From contig JBAQPU010000003.1 in NCBI GenBank assembly GCA_049306095.1, forward strand, positions 1 through 64,000: 64,000 nt of DNA. The letters run 5' to 3'. A program made the translations under genes and the position numbers. Source of the stretch: UBA2336 sp049306095 (GTDB lineage: Bacteria > Bacteroidota > Bacteroidia > Cytophagales > Cyclobacteriaceae). The first letter of the stretch is position 1; the number at the start of each line of letters is the position of its first letter. Below, one piece after another: positions 1-7,974 of this stretch. The notes beneath the pieces are model-generated. The model had not been told where the DNA came from. It ran no database searches and saw only the letters and a list, made by a program, of their open reading frames with translations.

Positions 1-156
1 CCAGTCGGTAAATCTTATTGCTGGCAAGTTGCTCTCCAGCAGAGCTTGCTTCCTCTTCAGATTTAGGTACGGAATAAATGAAATTTCCAATTAAATGTCA
101 CCAACCATTTTTGGCACCATTACCAAATTTTATAATGATATTTTCAAATCTTCAAA

Positions 157-666
157 TTAACCCATTTTCAAATTGCCTCTCTTCCCCAACTCAATCACCT
201 CCATATTTTTAATTTCCTTAGAGGTTATCTCAAACCGGATGATCGTTTTCATTTGGTGCAGGCCATGATTTCCGGCTGCCCCCGGATTGATGTATAACAT
301 GTTCTTGTACTGTGGATCTTTTTTTACCCGAAGAATGTGTGAGTGCCCGCAAATAAACAAATCAGGTATCTTCTTCGTCAGAATTTTTTTAATGCGGGGG
401 TTATAGTTGGGCGGTGCTCCCCCAATATGGGTTATAAAAACAGATAATCCTTCGCAGGTAAACCAACTGTCTTCAGGATACTTTCGTTGAAATGCCATAT
501 CATCAATGTTGCCGAAAACAACACGCACCGGTTTAAATTTTTCCAGCGGTTCAATTACATCGTGGCCAGCATCACCGGCATGCCATATTTCATCGCACGA
601 AGCAAAATATTCAAAGATCTTTTGATCAAGATAACTATGGGTGTCTGACAATAAGCCGATTCTCAT
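157..666 (-). CDS. YfcE/MJ0936-type metallophosphoesterase
   Basis: This is a small cytoplasmic calcineurin-like phosphoesterase of the YfcE/MJ0936 family, about 169 residues, the usual family length. The metal-binding blocks appear in order: SDTH near residue 8, GD near 32, GN near 53, TH near 80 and GHSH near 108. Family members bind two metal ions and hydrolyse phosphodiesters; the physiological substrate cannot be read from the sequence. I start the gene at the ATG at 666 (MRIGLLSD); the frame also offers a GTG two codons upstream at 672. It is divergent from the DUF5916 gene, with about 100 bp between them. No operon partner is visible to the left, where the first 156 bases show nothing I can support. 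Confidence 0.9.
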   Translation of the reverse strand: MRIGLLSDTHSYLDQKIFEYFASCDEIWHAGDAGHDVIEPLEKFKPVRVVFGNIDDMAFQRKYPEDSWFTCEGLSVFITHIGGAPPNYNPRIKKILTKKIPDLFICGHSHILRVKKDPQYKNMLYINPGAAGNHGLHQMKTIIRFEITSKEIKNMEVIELGKRGNLKMG

Positions 667-765
667 GAACACAAATGTAAAAATGCCGTTTGAATAGTAA
701 GGTTAACCAATAGTCAAACAGTATATAATTTTCGCGGTTTAAGCGTTATCTATGCCGACTTATTT

Positions 766-3267
766 ATGAATCAACTCATCCGGCATTTTCTTACAACATA
801 CGCAATAATAGCTTCCACCCTTGCTGTTCAGGGTCAGGAAGAGGAAGAGAAACTGCCAAAGAAAAAGCAATTTCAAGCCAGGCGAATAGAGGTAAGCCCT
901 AAGATTGACGGAACGCTGGATGATGAATGCTGGCTTAAGGATGCAGAATCGTTGCAGTTCATCCAAAAGAACCCCAACAATGGTGAACCTTCTGATTTTA
1001 GAACCTCAGTTCAGTTGGTGTATGATGATCGCGCCATCTACATAGGCGCCTTGTTGCATGATCCTGAACCCGCAAAAATACTTCGTGAGTTTGGCCAGCG
1101 TGACGATGATGACCGTAACGCTGATTTATTTGGCGTACTACTGGATACGTACAATAGCGGCATAAACGGATTTGCTTTTATTGTAACGGCTGCGGGGGTT
1201 CAGATTGATTCTTACTTCACCGCTGACGATGATGATGAGGCCTGGGATGCCGTTTGGAAAAGCGATGTGAAAATTACTGATGAGGGATGGGTTGTAGAGA
1301 TAGAGATACCCTATTTCGCGTTGCGTTTTCCAAAACAGGAAATTCAAACCTGGGGCGTTAATTTTTATAGAAATGTGAAACGTAAACAGGAAGACAGTTT
1401 TTGGAACCATGTCGACAATGCCGTGCAGGGCTTGGTGAATCAGTCGGGGGTATTGAATGGTATCGAAAATATTAAACCACCCCTCAGGCTTTCTTTTTTT
1501 CCGTATGCTACTACCATTTATACGAATGATGGAGTTTCCGGAAACTCAGGATTCTCTTTTGCGGGGGGTATGGACCTGAAATATGGTATCAACCAAAGTT
1601 ATACACTTGATCTCAGCCTGATCCCGGATTTTACGCAAGTACAATCGGATAATATAGTTTATAACCTGTCGCCTTACGAAGTTCGCTTTAATGAAAACAG
1701 ACAGTTCTTCACCGAAGGCACGGAGCTCTTCAACAAAGGAAACCTGTTTTATTCGCGAAGGGTGGGGCAATCTTTCGTTGACACCGATGAGGTGTATGAC
1801 AGCGAGGTTGATACCCTGTTAAACCGCCCGTCAGCCCCTCAATTGATCAATGCTATCAAAATATCCGGACGCGATAAAAATGGTTTAGGCCTTGGGTTCT
1901 TTAATGCGGTTACAGCTGAGACAACAGCACGGGTCCGCAATAAGACAACTGGAGAGAAGCGCAGTGTTGTTGTTGATCCCCTCACCAACTTTAATGTGCT
2001 GGTAGTCGATAAGAACCTTAAGAATAACTCCAATATTAATTTTACCAATACCAATGTGACCAGGGCAGGGCATGCGCGTGACGCCAACGTTTCAGGTGTC
2101 AGTTTTCAGCTACGCGACAAAACCAATACCTATCAGGCCAGCGGCTTTGGCTCCATTGACTTGATTCAGCAAGAAAATGAGGGTGAGAAGGAAACCAGCA
2201 GTGGCTACAAATATTTTTTGGAGTTAGCCAAGGTTAGCGGAACGTGGCAGTATGGCTTAAATCGTACGGTAGAAAGCTATGACTACGATATCAATGACTT
2301 GGGCTATTTACAGGCTCCTAATGAAATCACTCACCAGGCTTGGGTTGGGTATAACATTTTTAAACCTACCTGGAAAATCAATCAGCTTAATACAAGGTTT
2401 GGAGTGGAGCATGGTCAGTTGCAACATCCGCAAGCGTTTTCGGGATTTGAAACATTTATGAGAATGGAAACGCAGTTCAGAAATTTTTGGGGTGTTGAAT
2501 TTGGAGTTGGTATCGAGCCTGTTAAAGGCTACGATTTTTTTGAGCCACGCTATGATGGTTACAAGTTTGTTCAATACCCTTCATGGGATTTCTTTATTGG
2601 GATGGAATCCGACAGCCGGAAAGCATTTTATATGAATGCTTTTAAATTCAGGTGGGATAGGCCTGAATGGAATCAGCAATGGAACGGATTTGGTTTTTTT
2701 GCCAGGTACCGGGTTAATAATAAACTGTCATTCTTTACCGAAGTGAATGTTGAAAACGCCAATAATAATATTGGCTATGCATACGATGATGTTTTTGATG
2801 TGAATGGCAACCTGCAAGAAATTATTTTTGGAAGACGTGAACGTGAAACGTTCGAGAATGTTGTCGGTTTCCGGTTGACCTTCACTAATAAAATGGGATT
2901 GAATGTGCGCGTGCGTCATTACTGGTCAACTATTGAATATGAAAAATTTTATAAACTGGAGGCCAATGGCGAGTTAGGCTCCACCTCATATACCGGTTTG
3001 GATGATCAGGGAAATCCAACTCAGGATAACAGCTACAATGCCTTTAATGTTGACTTTGTTTACTTCTGGCAAATTGCCCCGGGAAGCTTTTTGAATTTTG
3101 TTTGGAAAGACGCTATTCAGCATGAAGATATGAATGTACGAGCATCCTATTCAGAGAACCTGGGCAACACGGTACAAGCACCCCAGATTAATTCGATATC
3201 GCTCCGGATCACCTACTTTATTGATTACATTACCCTGAAGAGGAGTTTGCGCGGCAAACAGGGCTAA
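766..3267 (+). CDS. DUF5916 family outer-membrane beta-barrel protein with N-terminal CBM9-like domain
   Basis: The 833-residue product begins with a Sec-type signal peptide (hydrophobic stretch from about 8 to 22, ending VQGQ). A CBM9-like beta-sandwich follows at about 38-230, with the typical opening 'IDGTLDDECW' and a later 'WGVNFYR' element. The rest, about 240-833, alternates aromatic strands and ends in an aromatic-rich strand, which fits the DUF5916 beta-barrel. Proteins of this architecture are common in Bacteroidota and are presumed outer-membrane proteins; the ligand is unknown. The gene stands alone, starts at a good ATG and is followed by a short spacer before an unrelated coiled-coil gene. 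Confidence 0.88.
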   Translation: MNQLIRHFLTTYAIIASTLAVQGQEEEEKLPKKKQFQARRIEVSPKIDGTLDDECWLKDAESLQFIQKNPNNGEPSDFRTSVQLVYDDRAIYIGALLHDPEPAKILREFGQRDDDDRNADLFGVLLDTYNSGINGFAFIVTAAGVQIDSYFTADDDDEAWDAVWKSDVKITDEGWVVEIEIPYFALRFPKQEIQTWGVNFYRNVKRKQEDSFWNHVDNAVQGLVNQSGVLNGIENIKPPLRLSFFPYATTIYTNDGVSGNSGFSFAGGMDLKYGINQSYTLDLSLIPDFTQVQSDNIVYNLSPYEVRFNENRQFFTEGTELFNKGNLFYSRRVGQSFVDTDEVYDSEVDTLLNRPSAPQLINAIKISGRDKNGLGLGFFNAVTAETTARVRNKTTGEKRSVVVDPLTNFNVLVVDKNLKNNSNINFTNTNVTRAGHARDANVSGVSFQLRDKTNTYQASGFGSIDLIQQENEGEKETSSGYKYFLELAKVSGTWQYGLNRTVESYDYDINDLGYLQAPNEITHQAWVGYNIFKPTWKINQLNTRFGVEHGQLQHPQAFSGFETFMRMETQFRNFWGVEFGVGIEPVKGYDFFEPRYDGYKFVQYPSWDFFIGMESDSRKAFYMNAFKFRWDRPEWNQQWNGFGFFARYRVNNKLSFFTEVNVENANNNIGYAYDDVFDVNGNLQEIIFGRRERETFENVVGFRLTFTNKMGLNVRVRHYWSTIEYEKFYKLEANGELGSTSYTGLDDQGNPTQDNSYNAFNVDFVYFWQIAPGSFLNFVWKDAIQHEDMNVRASYSENLGNTVQAPQINSISLRITYFIDYITLKRSLRGKQG

Positions 3268-3373
3268 TTATCCGTTTCATATTCAATCAAGCGAACTATG
3301 AGGCCATTGGGCGTATCGGTATGGATTACAATTGGTTATCCGCTTATTTTTCGCATCCAAAAAAATCATAACC

Positions 3374-3967
3374 GTGAAAAGTAAAATTCTGATTATTCTT
3401 CTCCTGGCACTCTCCACGCATTCATTTTCTAACGAAGCCATTCCGCCATCGGGCTCATCGCTTCATGACCAGTACAAATACCTGAAAAGTGATCTTGAAA
3501 TCATCGATGGTTATCGGATGATCAAGATGTACACAATGGATAAATTCTGGACAGTGGTAACGGACTCTTTAACTACGCAGAAATTGAAATTGAGAGAGTC
3601 GGCAGCCTTGCTGGCAAAGCTGCAACAGGAAATTAAAACCCTGGAAGGTTCAGTAACAACTATTAAAAACGAGAATCAGGAATTACAGGCCGGTGTCGAC
3701 AGTATTTTACTTTTTGGAAGGACGTTTTCAAAAGCCGGGGTAATTTCAGGTTTTTTATTGGTGATACTGGGATTAGCCATAGTATCTGGAATTCTATTTT
3801 CAATTGGCAGGGTATCCATTCACACGGCCCGCGAATTGCGTAAGCTTAATGAAAACCTGTACCAGGAGTTTGACACCTATAAGCGCCATGCTGTAGAAAA
3901 GGAGATTAAGCTTTCGCGTGAATTGCAAAATCATCGGAATAAACTGGTGGAGCTGAAAGCGATCTAG
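3374..3967 (+). CDS. Secreted/membrane coiled-coil protein of unknown function
   Basis: I do not recognise this protein. The open frame extends upstream to 3332, but I prefer the GTG at 3374. That start gives VKSKILIILLLALSTHSFS, a clean signal peptide, whereas the upstream extension is charged and unlike a leader. The mature part has a heptad-rich region at about 65-105, one clear transmembrane segment at about 118-142 (GVISGFLLVILGLAIVSGI) and a second charged coiled coil to the C-terminus. This suggests an inner-membrane protein with coiled coils on both sides, the C-terminal one cytoplasmic. It lies downstream of the DUF5916 gene on the same strand, about 100 bp away, so co-transcription is possible. 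Confidence 0.6.
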   Translation: MKSKILIILLLALSTHSFSNEAIPPSGSSLHDQYKYLKSDLEIIDGYRMIKMYTMDKFWTVVTDSLTTQKLKLRESAALLAKLQQEIKTLEGSVTTIKNENQELQAGVDSILLFGRTFSKAGVISGFLLVILGLAIVSGILFSIGRVSIHTARELRKLNENLYQEFDTYKRHAVEKEIKLSRELQNHRNKLVELKAI

Positions 3968-4038
3968 ATTTGTTTTCTTGCTTCCATTCCTTACTTTATA
4001 AAGAAGGTTGCGTTAAGCGGGAGTAGCTCAGTTGGTAG

Positions 4039-4054
4039 TCCGCCAGTTGGCGGA
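4039..4054. repeat. Small palindromic insert in the tRNA-Gly relic (D/anticodon arm)
   Basis: TCCGCC-AGTT-GGCGGA is a perfect 6-bp stem with a 4-base loop. It sits where the tRNA should have the end of the D arm and the 5' half of the anticodon stem. It replaces about 10 tRNA bases rather than adding cleanly to them. It differs in sequence from the second insert, at 4088-4110. Confidence 0.65.
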
Positions 4055-4087
4055 TGCCAAGTTGCAGGCAGCGGGTTTGAGGCTCGT

Positions 4088-4110
4088 CTGCCTGCCTGCC
4101 GGTAGGCAGG
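4088..4110. repeat. Palindromic insert in the tRNA-Gly relic (between T arm and acceptor stem)
   Basis: The insert holds CCTGCC-GGTA-GGCAGG (4095-4110), preceded by one more CTGCCTG unit. A close relative, CCTGCCT-GACGGA-AGGCAGG, is present at 6488-6507, so this is a dispersed element and not a local accident. The insertion point between tRNA positions 65 and 66 leaves the T stem and the acceptor strand otherwise intact. Confidence 0.65.
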
Positions 4111-4228
4111 TTTCCCGCTCAGCATATTTCGCTGTAAATTTCAGGGTATACGAAGTTTTTTCAGTCGCTGCGGTTCTTCGAAATGATTTTATCGGAAATT
4201 TAATGCTACTCCTCTGAATGAGTTCGAA

Positions 4229-5248
4229 TCAAAACCTGCCCTCATCTACATCCCTGATAAATTGAATCACACCGGGAAAGAAATGCTCCTGATCATCCCA
4301 CATACTCAGGTGGCTTCCGTTGGGGCACAGTAAAAATCGTCCATGCTTTACCTGGGTGCTCATCCATTCCATGTGTTTAGGATCCATCGTATCATGTGTG
4401 GCACCAACGGTGAGGGTAGGCACCGTAATTTCTGGTAAGCGGGCCTTAATGTCCCACACTTCAAGTTTTCCGCTAATACCAAATTCACTTGGACCTTGCA
4501 TCAAGGTGTACACAACACCGTTCATATGTTTAAACGCCCGATTGACCGGATCAGGCCACTGGTCAGCTGGGAACCGACATAAATGCTGGCAATAAAAATT
4601 TGGAAGCAACAACTCCATATAACGGGGATTTCCAAAATCATTTTTTGCTTCCAGGGCGCGTACTTCTTCCAAAATTTTTGGGTCCATTTGTTTCGCCAGC
4701 ACCTCATCGGCATACCTGCCGTACTCGGGCGCGCTCGCCATCATGTTGGCAATGATAAGGCCCTTTAAATTCTGTTGATATTTTAGCGCATACTCCATCG
4801 CCAGAATGCCTCCCCACGAATTGCCTAATAAAAAGAAATTGGTGCTATCGAGTCCAAGGGCTGCACGAACCTCTTCCACTTCCTCTACAAACCGGGGGAT
4901 GTTCCACAGGCTTGTATCTGTTGGCTGATCGCTGTAATAACTGCCAAGTTGGTCATAGTAATAATATTCTATGCCTTCCTGCGGAAGGAAGCTGTCAAAA
5001 CTTTCAAAGTATTCGTGTGTGGCAGAGGGCCCTCCGTGGAGGAGAAGGACTTTTATTTTGGGATTATTTCCTACACGTTTCGTCCATACTTTGTATTTGC
5101 CACCGTGGATGGGAATCATTTTAATGCCGCCCGTTTTTAGGCCGGTTTCATTCAAATCGTTGTATGAGATTTTATCTTCCTCTACAGAAACCTCGGGCCG
5201 GCAGCTGAGCATGGAAGCAACGATGAAAAGGCAGAGTGAATTTTTCAT
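4229..5248 (-). CDS. Lipoprotein alpha/beta hydrolase, proline iminopeptidase-like
   Basis: The 339-residue protein has a lipoprotein signal peptide (MKNSLCLFIVASMLSC, cysteine at 16) and then an alpha/beta-hydrolase fold of the S33 prolyl aminopeptidase type. Visible marks are the oxyanion motif HGGP near residue 71, the nucleophile elbow GNSWGG near 143, an acid in 'ATHDTMDP' near 285 and the histidine in 'GSHLSMWD' near 311. Family members cleave N-terminal proline or related amide and ester bonds; the lipobox puts this one on a membrane facing the periplasm. It sits alone between the tRNA-Gly relic and the intact tRNA-Gly. Substrate specificity is not determinable. Confidence 0.85.
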   Translation of the reverse strand: MKNSLCLFIVASMLSCRPEVSVEEDKISYNDLNETGLKTGGIKMIPIHGGKYKVWTKRVGNNPKIKVLLLHGGPSATHEYFESFDSFLPQEGIEYYYYDQLGSYYSDQPTDTSLWNIPRFVEEVEEVRAALGLDSTNFFLLGNSWGGILAMEYALKYQQNLKGLIIANMMASAPEYGRYADEVLAKQMDPKILEEVRALEAKNDFGNPRYMELLLPNFYCQHLCRFPADQWPDPVNRAFKHMNGVVYTLMQGPSEFGISGKLEVWDIKARLPEITVPTLTVGATHDTMDPKHMEWMSTQVKHGRFLLCPNGSHLSMWDDQEHFFPGVIQFIRDVDEGRF

Positions 5249-5396
5249 GGCTAGGTGAGTTTGATTAGCTGAATTTAGTTAATTTTTGTAACCTGAAATG
5301 TAAAAACTCCTTGTGGCCTCGGAGTGGGGTTTGATTTCTTGTTCCCGCACGCTAATTTTCCAATGGGTTGGTGGTTGTGATGACCATAAAAGATAT

Positions 5397-5469
5397 GCGG
5401 GAGTAGCTCAGTTGGTAGAGCGGCAGCTTCCCAAGCTGCAGGTCGCGGGTTCGAGACCCGTTTCCCGCT
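5397..5469 (+). tRNA. tRNA-Gly (anticodon CCC)
   Basis: The sequence folds as a standard cloverleaf of 73 bases: acceptor GCGGGAG/TTCCCGC with one G-U pair, D stem GCTC/GAGC, anticodon stem GCAGC/GCTGC with loop TTCCCAA, and T stem GCGGG/CCCGT with loop TTCGAGA. The anticodon is CCC, so it reads GGG. The discriminator base is T and CCA is not encoded. It shares its first 22 bases with the relic at 4017. Confidence 0.93.
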
Positions 5470-5492
5470 CTACATTTTATTAACGTGATCCT

Positions 5493-6449
5493 GTGAACCG
5501 AATTGATAGACTTACCGCCATGCTTATTCACCTGCAATCGAAAAAGGTTGTAAAAGCCGAGGAAATGGCCGATCGGTTTGAGATCAGCCTGCGAACGGTT
5601 TACCGCGATGTGAAAGCGTTGATGGAAGCAGGCGTACCCATTGGCTCAGAAGCCGGCAAGGGCTATTTTATTGTGGATGGCTATCATCTGCCTCCGGTCA
5701 TGTTTACACAGGACGAGGCCAGCTCCATGATGATGGCCCAGAAGTTTGTTGAAAAGATGACTGATAAATCCGTTCGCAAGGCTTTTGAATCGGCCATGTA
5801 TAAAATTAAATCGGTATTGAGCGAATCTGAAAAAGATCATTTGGATCATTTGCAATCGCATATTGAGGTACACGTAGGCAGGCGAGAGACTAAAAGTGAG
5901 CATGATTTCCCCGATCATTTTATGACGGAAATTCAGCGAGCCGTAGTTCAAAAAAAAGTATTAAAGCTGGATTACATCAGCGGTGCCGAAGAATTAACCC
6001 AGCGTGAAGTAGAGCCGATTGGTTTATTTTATTACAGTTCAGCCTGGCATTTGATTGCCTGGTGCCGACTGAGAAATGGTTATCGCGATTTTCGTTCCGA
6101 TCGGATAAAAGATCTCATGAATACCGGTCAGCCCTTTGAAGGCCGAAACCTGATTTCGCTTCAGGAATATTTTCAATCCATGTTCCAAAGCAATAAGGAT
6201 TTAGTTAAAGCTGTCGTGCTCTTTCAAAAAGAGGCGCTTCGGGGCCGCCCTGTGTATGGTGCTATTTCGCAAACTGACCTTGGAACAAAGATTCGGGCAG
6301 AATTCATGATGGACAATGCCAGCCACATGGCACGCTGGCTCATGATGTTTGGCTCTGCGGCTGAAGTGGAGGAGCCTGAATCGCTCAAAGCAATCATTAC
6401 AGAGTTAGCTGAAGAACTACTTGCTCACTATGGCAGGGTAGATGTTTAA
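5493..6449 (+). CDS. YafY-type transcriptional regulator (HTH_11 + WYL domain)
   Basis: The 318-residue protein opens with a DeoR/HTH_11-like winged helix at residues 1-60 ('ISLRTVYRDVKALMEAGVPI' is the recognition helix and wing). The C-terminal half carries a WYL domain: 'REVEPIGLFYYSSAWHLIAW' followed by 'DFRSDRIKDL', the usual ligand-sensing core. Such YafY/PafC-like proteins bind DNA as dimers and respond to an unknown effector, in several cases single-stranded DNA or a nucleotide. Translation appears to start at a GTG 23 bases after the tRNA-Gly. No divergent target gene is adjacent, so its regulon is unclear. Confidence 0.88.
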   Translation: MNRIDRLTAMLIHLQSKKVVKAEEMADRFEISLRTVYRDVKALMEAGVPIGSEAGKGYFIVDGYHLPPVMFTQDEASSMMMAQKFVEKMTDKSVRKAFESAMYKIKSVLSESEKDHLDHLQSHIEVHVGRRETKSEHDFPDHFMTEIQRAVVQKKVLKLDYISGAEELTQREVEPIGLFYYSSAWHLIAWCRLRNGYRDFRSDRIKDLMNTGQPFEGRNLISLQEYFQSMFQSNKDLVKAVVLFQKEALRGRPVYGAISQTDLGTKIRAEFMMDNASHMARWLMMFGSAAEVEEPESLKAIITELAEELLAHYGRVDV

Positions 6450-6487
6450 GAGTTGATAGTCCCGGGCTACTCTTCTCTCATTCCCGC

Positions 6488-6550
6488 CCTGCCTGACGGA
6501 AGGCAGGCAGACCTTAGCCACATGTCATTCTGGCCTTGAGCCGGAATCTA
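6488..6550. repeat. Interspersed palindromic repeats downstream of the YafY gene
   Basis: The first element (6488-6507) is CCTGCCT-GACGGA-AGGCAGG, a 7-bp stem related to the insert in the tRNA-Gly relic. The second (6524-6550) pairs 'ATTCTGG' imperfectly with 'CCGGAAT' and resembles the extragenic palindromes that are frequent in bacterial genomes. Both lie between convergent genes, where they could stabilise or terminate transcripts; there is no clear T-run. Confidence 0.5.
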
Positions 6551-6557
6551 CCGGTCC

Positions 6558-6974
6558 CTATTTACCAAAAAGCTTTTTAAAGAAGCCCTTGTTTTTTGCT
6601 TTCTCATGCAGACTGTCAAGGGCGGTACGAAGGCGAACTAACGATGCAGAGTCTTTGTGGATAAATTGCTCTACACCAATTTTTTCGACTTCGTTTCGGA
6701 TGGCCTCATCGCTGGCACTTGTATAATAAATTACTGAAATATTGGGGTGCTTTGCTTTTAATTCTTTCAGGTAATGAAGGCCGGTCAGGTTTTGCTTATT
6801 GGCAAAAAAATGGTCGAGCACGATGGCAAAAGGCTTTTCGTGAAGATGCTCAAACATATTTTCCGGATTATCGAAAGTTCGTACGGTATAATTGCCCAGC
6901 ATCTCTTCAAAATGCACTTGCAGCATTTTCTGCTGCACCAGATTGTCTTCAACAATATAAACAATGTTCTTCAC
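6558..6974 (-). CDS. Single-domain response regulator (CheY-like receiver)
   Basis: The product of about 138 residues is a stand-alone receiver domain. From the chosen start, the acidic pair is E9-D10, the phosphoacceptor is D54 in 'AIVLDHFF', the switch threonine is T85 in 'IYYTSAS' and the conserved lysine is K107 in 'FIHKDS'. There is no output domain, only a basic tail (KAKNKGFFKKLFGK). I start at the GTG at 6974. The frame stays open to a TTG at 7079, but the extra residues do not look like receiver sequence and no ATG occurs there. No histidine kinase is adjacent, so the partner is unknown. Confidence 0.82.
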   Translation of the reverse strand: MKNIVYIVEDNLVQQKMLQVHFEEMLGNYTVRTFDNPENMFEHLHEKPFAIVLDHFFANKQNLTGLHYLKELKAKHPNISVIYYTSASDEAIRNEVEKIGVEQFIHKDSASLVRLRTALDSLHEKAKNKGFFKKLFGK

Positions 6975-7167
6975 GGTGTCGGGGTTCAAATTCAAGCCTA
7001 AAGTTATTAATAATTTGATTTTTTGAAATCTTCTGAGCCAGGCTAAAGCCTGCTGACATACGGCTGTCAGCAAAAACAAAAAATTTGTAAATAAATCTGA
7101 AAATACCTGTTTCTATTGCCATAGGGCTGTCACTCTGTATTCGTTGATTAGCATAAAATTTAATGTT

Positions 7168-7630
7168 ATGGTCATCAGCGAATACACCCCAACCCTTAAG
7201 CAGGTTAAACCCATTAATTTCCTTTTCTTTCGTACAGAGACAAGAGTAACGGAACTGGAGAAATTTTTACCCATTTCCAACGAACTTTTCAAGGAGTAAT
7301 TTGCGCATTACAGGTCCTGTTCATTGGCATTACTTCGGGTTTATGGGTGATATTAATAAGCTTTTCACATTAGAGATTGCCCTGCCGGTAGCCGAAATAA
7401 TTAGAGAGTACGATGGGCGGTTTCATTTCAAGCGTTCAGAGCCGTTTTCCTGTGCTTCAATTGTGCATGAAGGAAATTGGCTGGACATTCCAAAAAGTTA
7501 TGAAAGATTGATGGCGTTTACCGGGAAGCAGAAGTTAACGGCAGCAGGTGTGAACCGCGAAATCTACATCAACGTTGATTTTGCTAATCCTGAATCGAAT
7601 GTCACAGAGATTCAACTTGGTGTAAGTTAA
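7168..7630 (+). pseudogene. GyrI-like / AraC effector-binding-domain gene split by a frameshift
   Basis: Two adjacent frames together give one GyrI-like small-molecule-binding protein. The first runs from ATG 7168 (MVISEYTPTLKQVKP) to a TAA at about 7297, ending 'PISNELFKE'. The second continues one base later as 'NLRITGPVHWHYFGF' to the stop at 7630. Removing one base at the TAA joins them without a gap into a protein of about 153 residues, a normal length for this family, with the later 'REIYINVDF' strand intact. Related proteins bind small ligands or, like SbmC/GyrI, modulate gyrase. The break may be a true mutation, a sequencing indel or, less likely, programmed slippage. Confidence 0.7.
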
Positions 7631-7643
7631 AAATGGTACAAGA

Positions 7644-7712
7644 ATGAGAAGGGCGGTTTTAATTGCAGGAATAGTAACGGCAATTGTTGCACTCCTAACA
7701 ACCTTAAGCTGA
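7644..7712 (+). CDS. Possible 22-residue membrane peptide
   Basis: A short frame, MRRAVLIAGIVTAIVALLTTLS, starts 14 bases after the GyrI-like gene. It has two arginines followed by a single hydrophobic segment, like a small membrane peptide or the remnant of a longer signal-anchor protein. Nothing beyond the hydropathy supports it, and it may be chance. Confidence 0.25.
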   Translation: MRRAVLIAGIVTAIVALLTTLS

Positions 7713-7741
7713 ATATTACAACTTTATTAAAGAGAACTGAT

Positions 7742-7957
7742 ATGGACATACTGGTATTTAAGACTTCGGTAGATTCTCTTCAAAGTGTAAAAACTTTAGA
7801 ACCATTGCTTGACCTGGTTGCCGGAAGGGGAAGGTGGAATTTCGCGTTGGATGATTCCGATAAGATATTGCGAATAGCTTCCGGAAATATAAGTGTTCAG
7901 TCAACCATTCGGTTACTGCAGGAGAATGGGTATGAATGTGCCGAACTGGAAGATTGA
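7742..7957 (+). CDS. Small HMA-like (ferredoxin-fold) protein
   Basis: The 71-residue protein has a beta-alpha-beta-beta-alpha-beta pattern ('MDILVFKTSV', 'WNFALDDSDKILRI', 'STIRLLQENGYECAEL') that resembles heavy-metal-associated domains. The metal-binding CxxC loop is missing: the corresponding segment reads 'TSVDSLQSV'. Similar short proteins are, to my knowledge, widespread and uncharacterised in Bacteroidota. It stands alone, convergent with the beta-barrel gene at 7975, with 17 bases between them. A regulatory or protein-binding role is possible; metal binding is doubtful. Confidence 0.65.
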   Translation: MDILVFKTSVDSLQSVKTLEPLLDLVAGRGRWNFALDDSDKILRIASGNISVQSTIRLLQENGYECAELED

Positions 7958-7974
7958 CATCGTTGAGTACGCTG

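Larger units (their letters stand above)
4017..4119 (+). pseudogene. Relic of a tRNA-Gly (GCC) gene interrupted by two palindromic inserts
   Basis: The first 22 bases match the start of the intact tRNA-Gly at 5397 exactly: acceptor strand GCGGGAG, then TA-GCTC and D loop. The 3' acceptor strand TTCCCGC, a T arm with GCGGG (4071-4075) and CTCGT (4083-4087), and an anticodon-loop remnant 'TGCCAA' (anticodon GCC) are also recognisable. A 16-base perfect palindrome (4039-4054) has replaced the 3' D stem and the 5' anticodon stem. A 23-base palindromic insert (4088-4110) separates the T arm from the 3' acceptor strand. The anticodon stem cannot form as written, so the gene is probably dead unless the inserts are removed. 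A functional GCC tRNA must exist elsewhere. Confidence 0.75.

Noticed and set aside
1..156. Possible 3' or 5' part of a gene at the left edge on the minus strand
   Set aside because: One frame stays open for about 30 codons to the edge but has no start codon and no recognisable motif; too short to support.
4032..4217. 61-codon frame over the tRNA-Gly relic
   Set aside because: It begins inside the tRNA remnant and reads through both palindromic inserts; the composition is that of the repeats, not of a protein.
6975..7079. N-terminal extension of the response regulator
   Set aside because: It starts at a TTG, contains no ATG and does not resemble receiver sequence; the GTG at 6974 gives a normal domain start.
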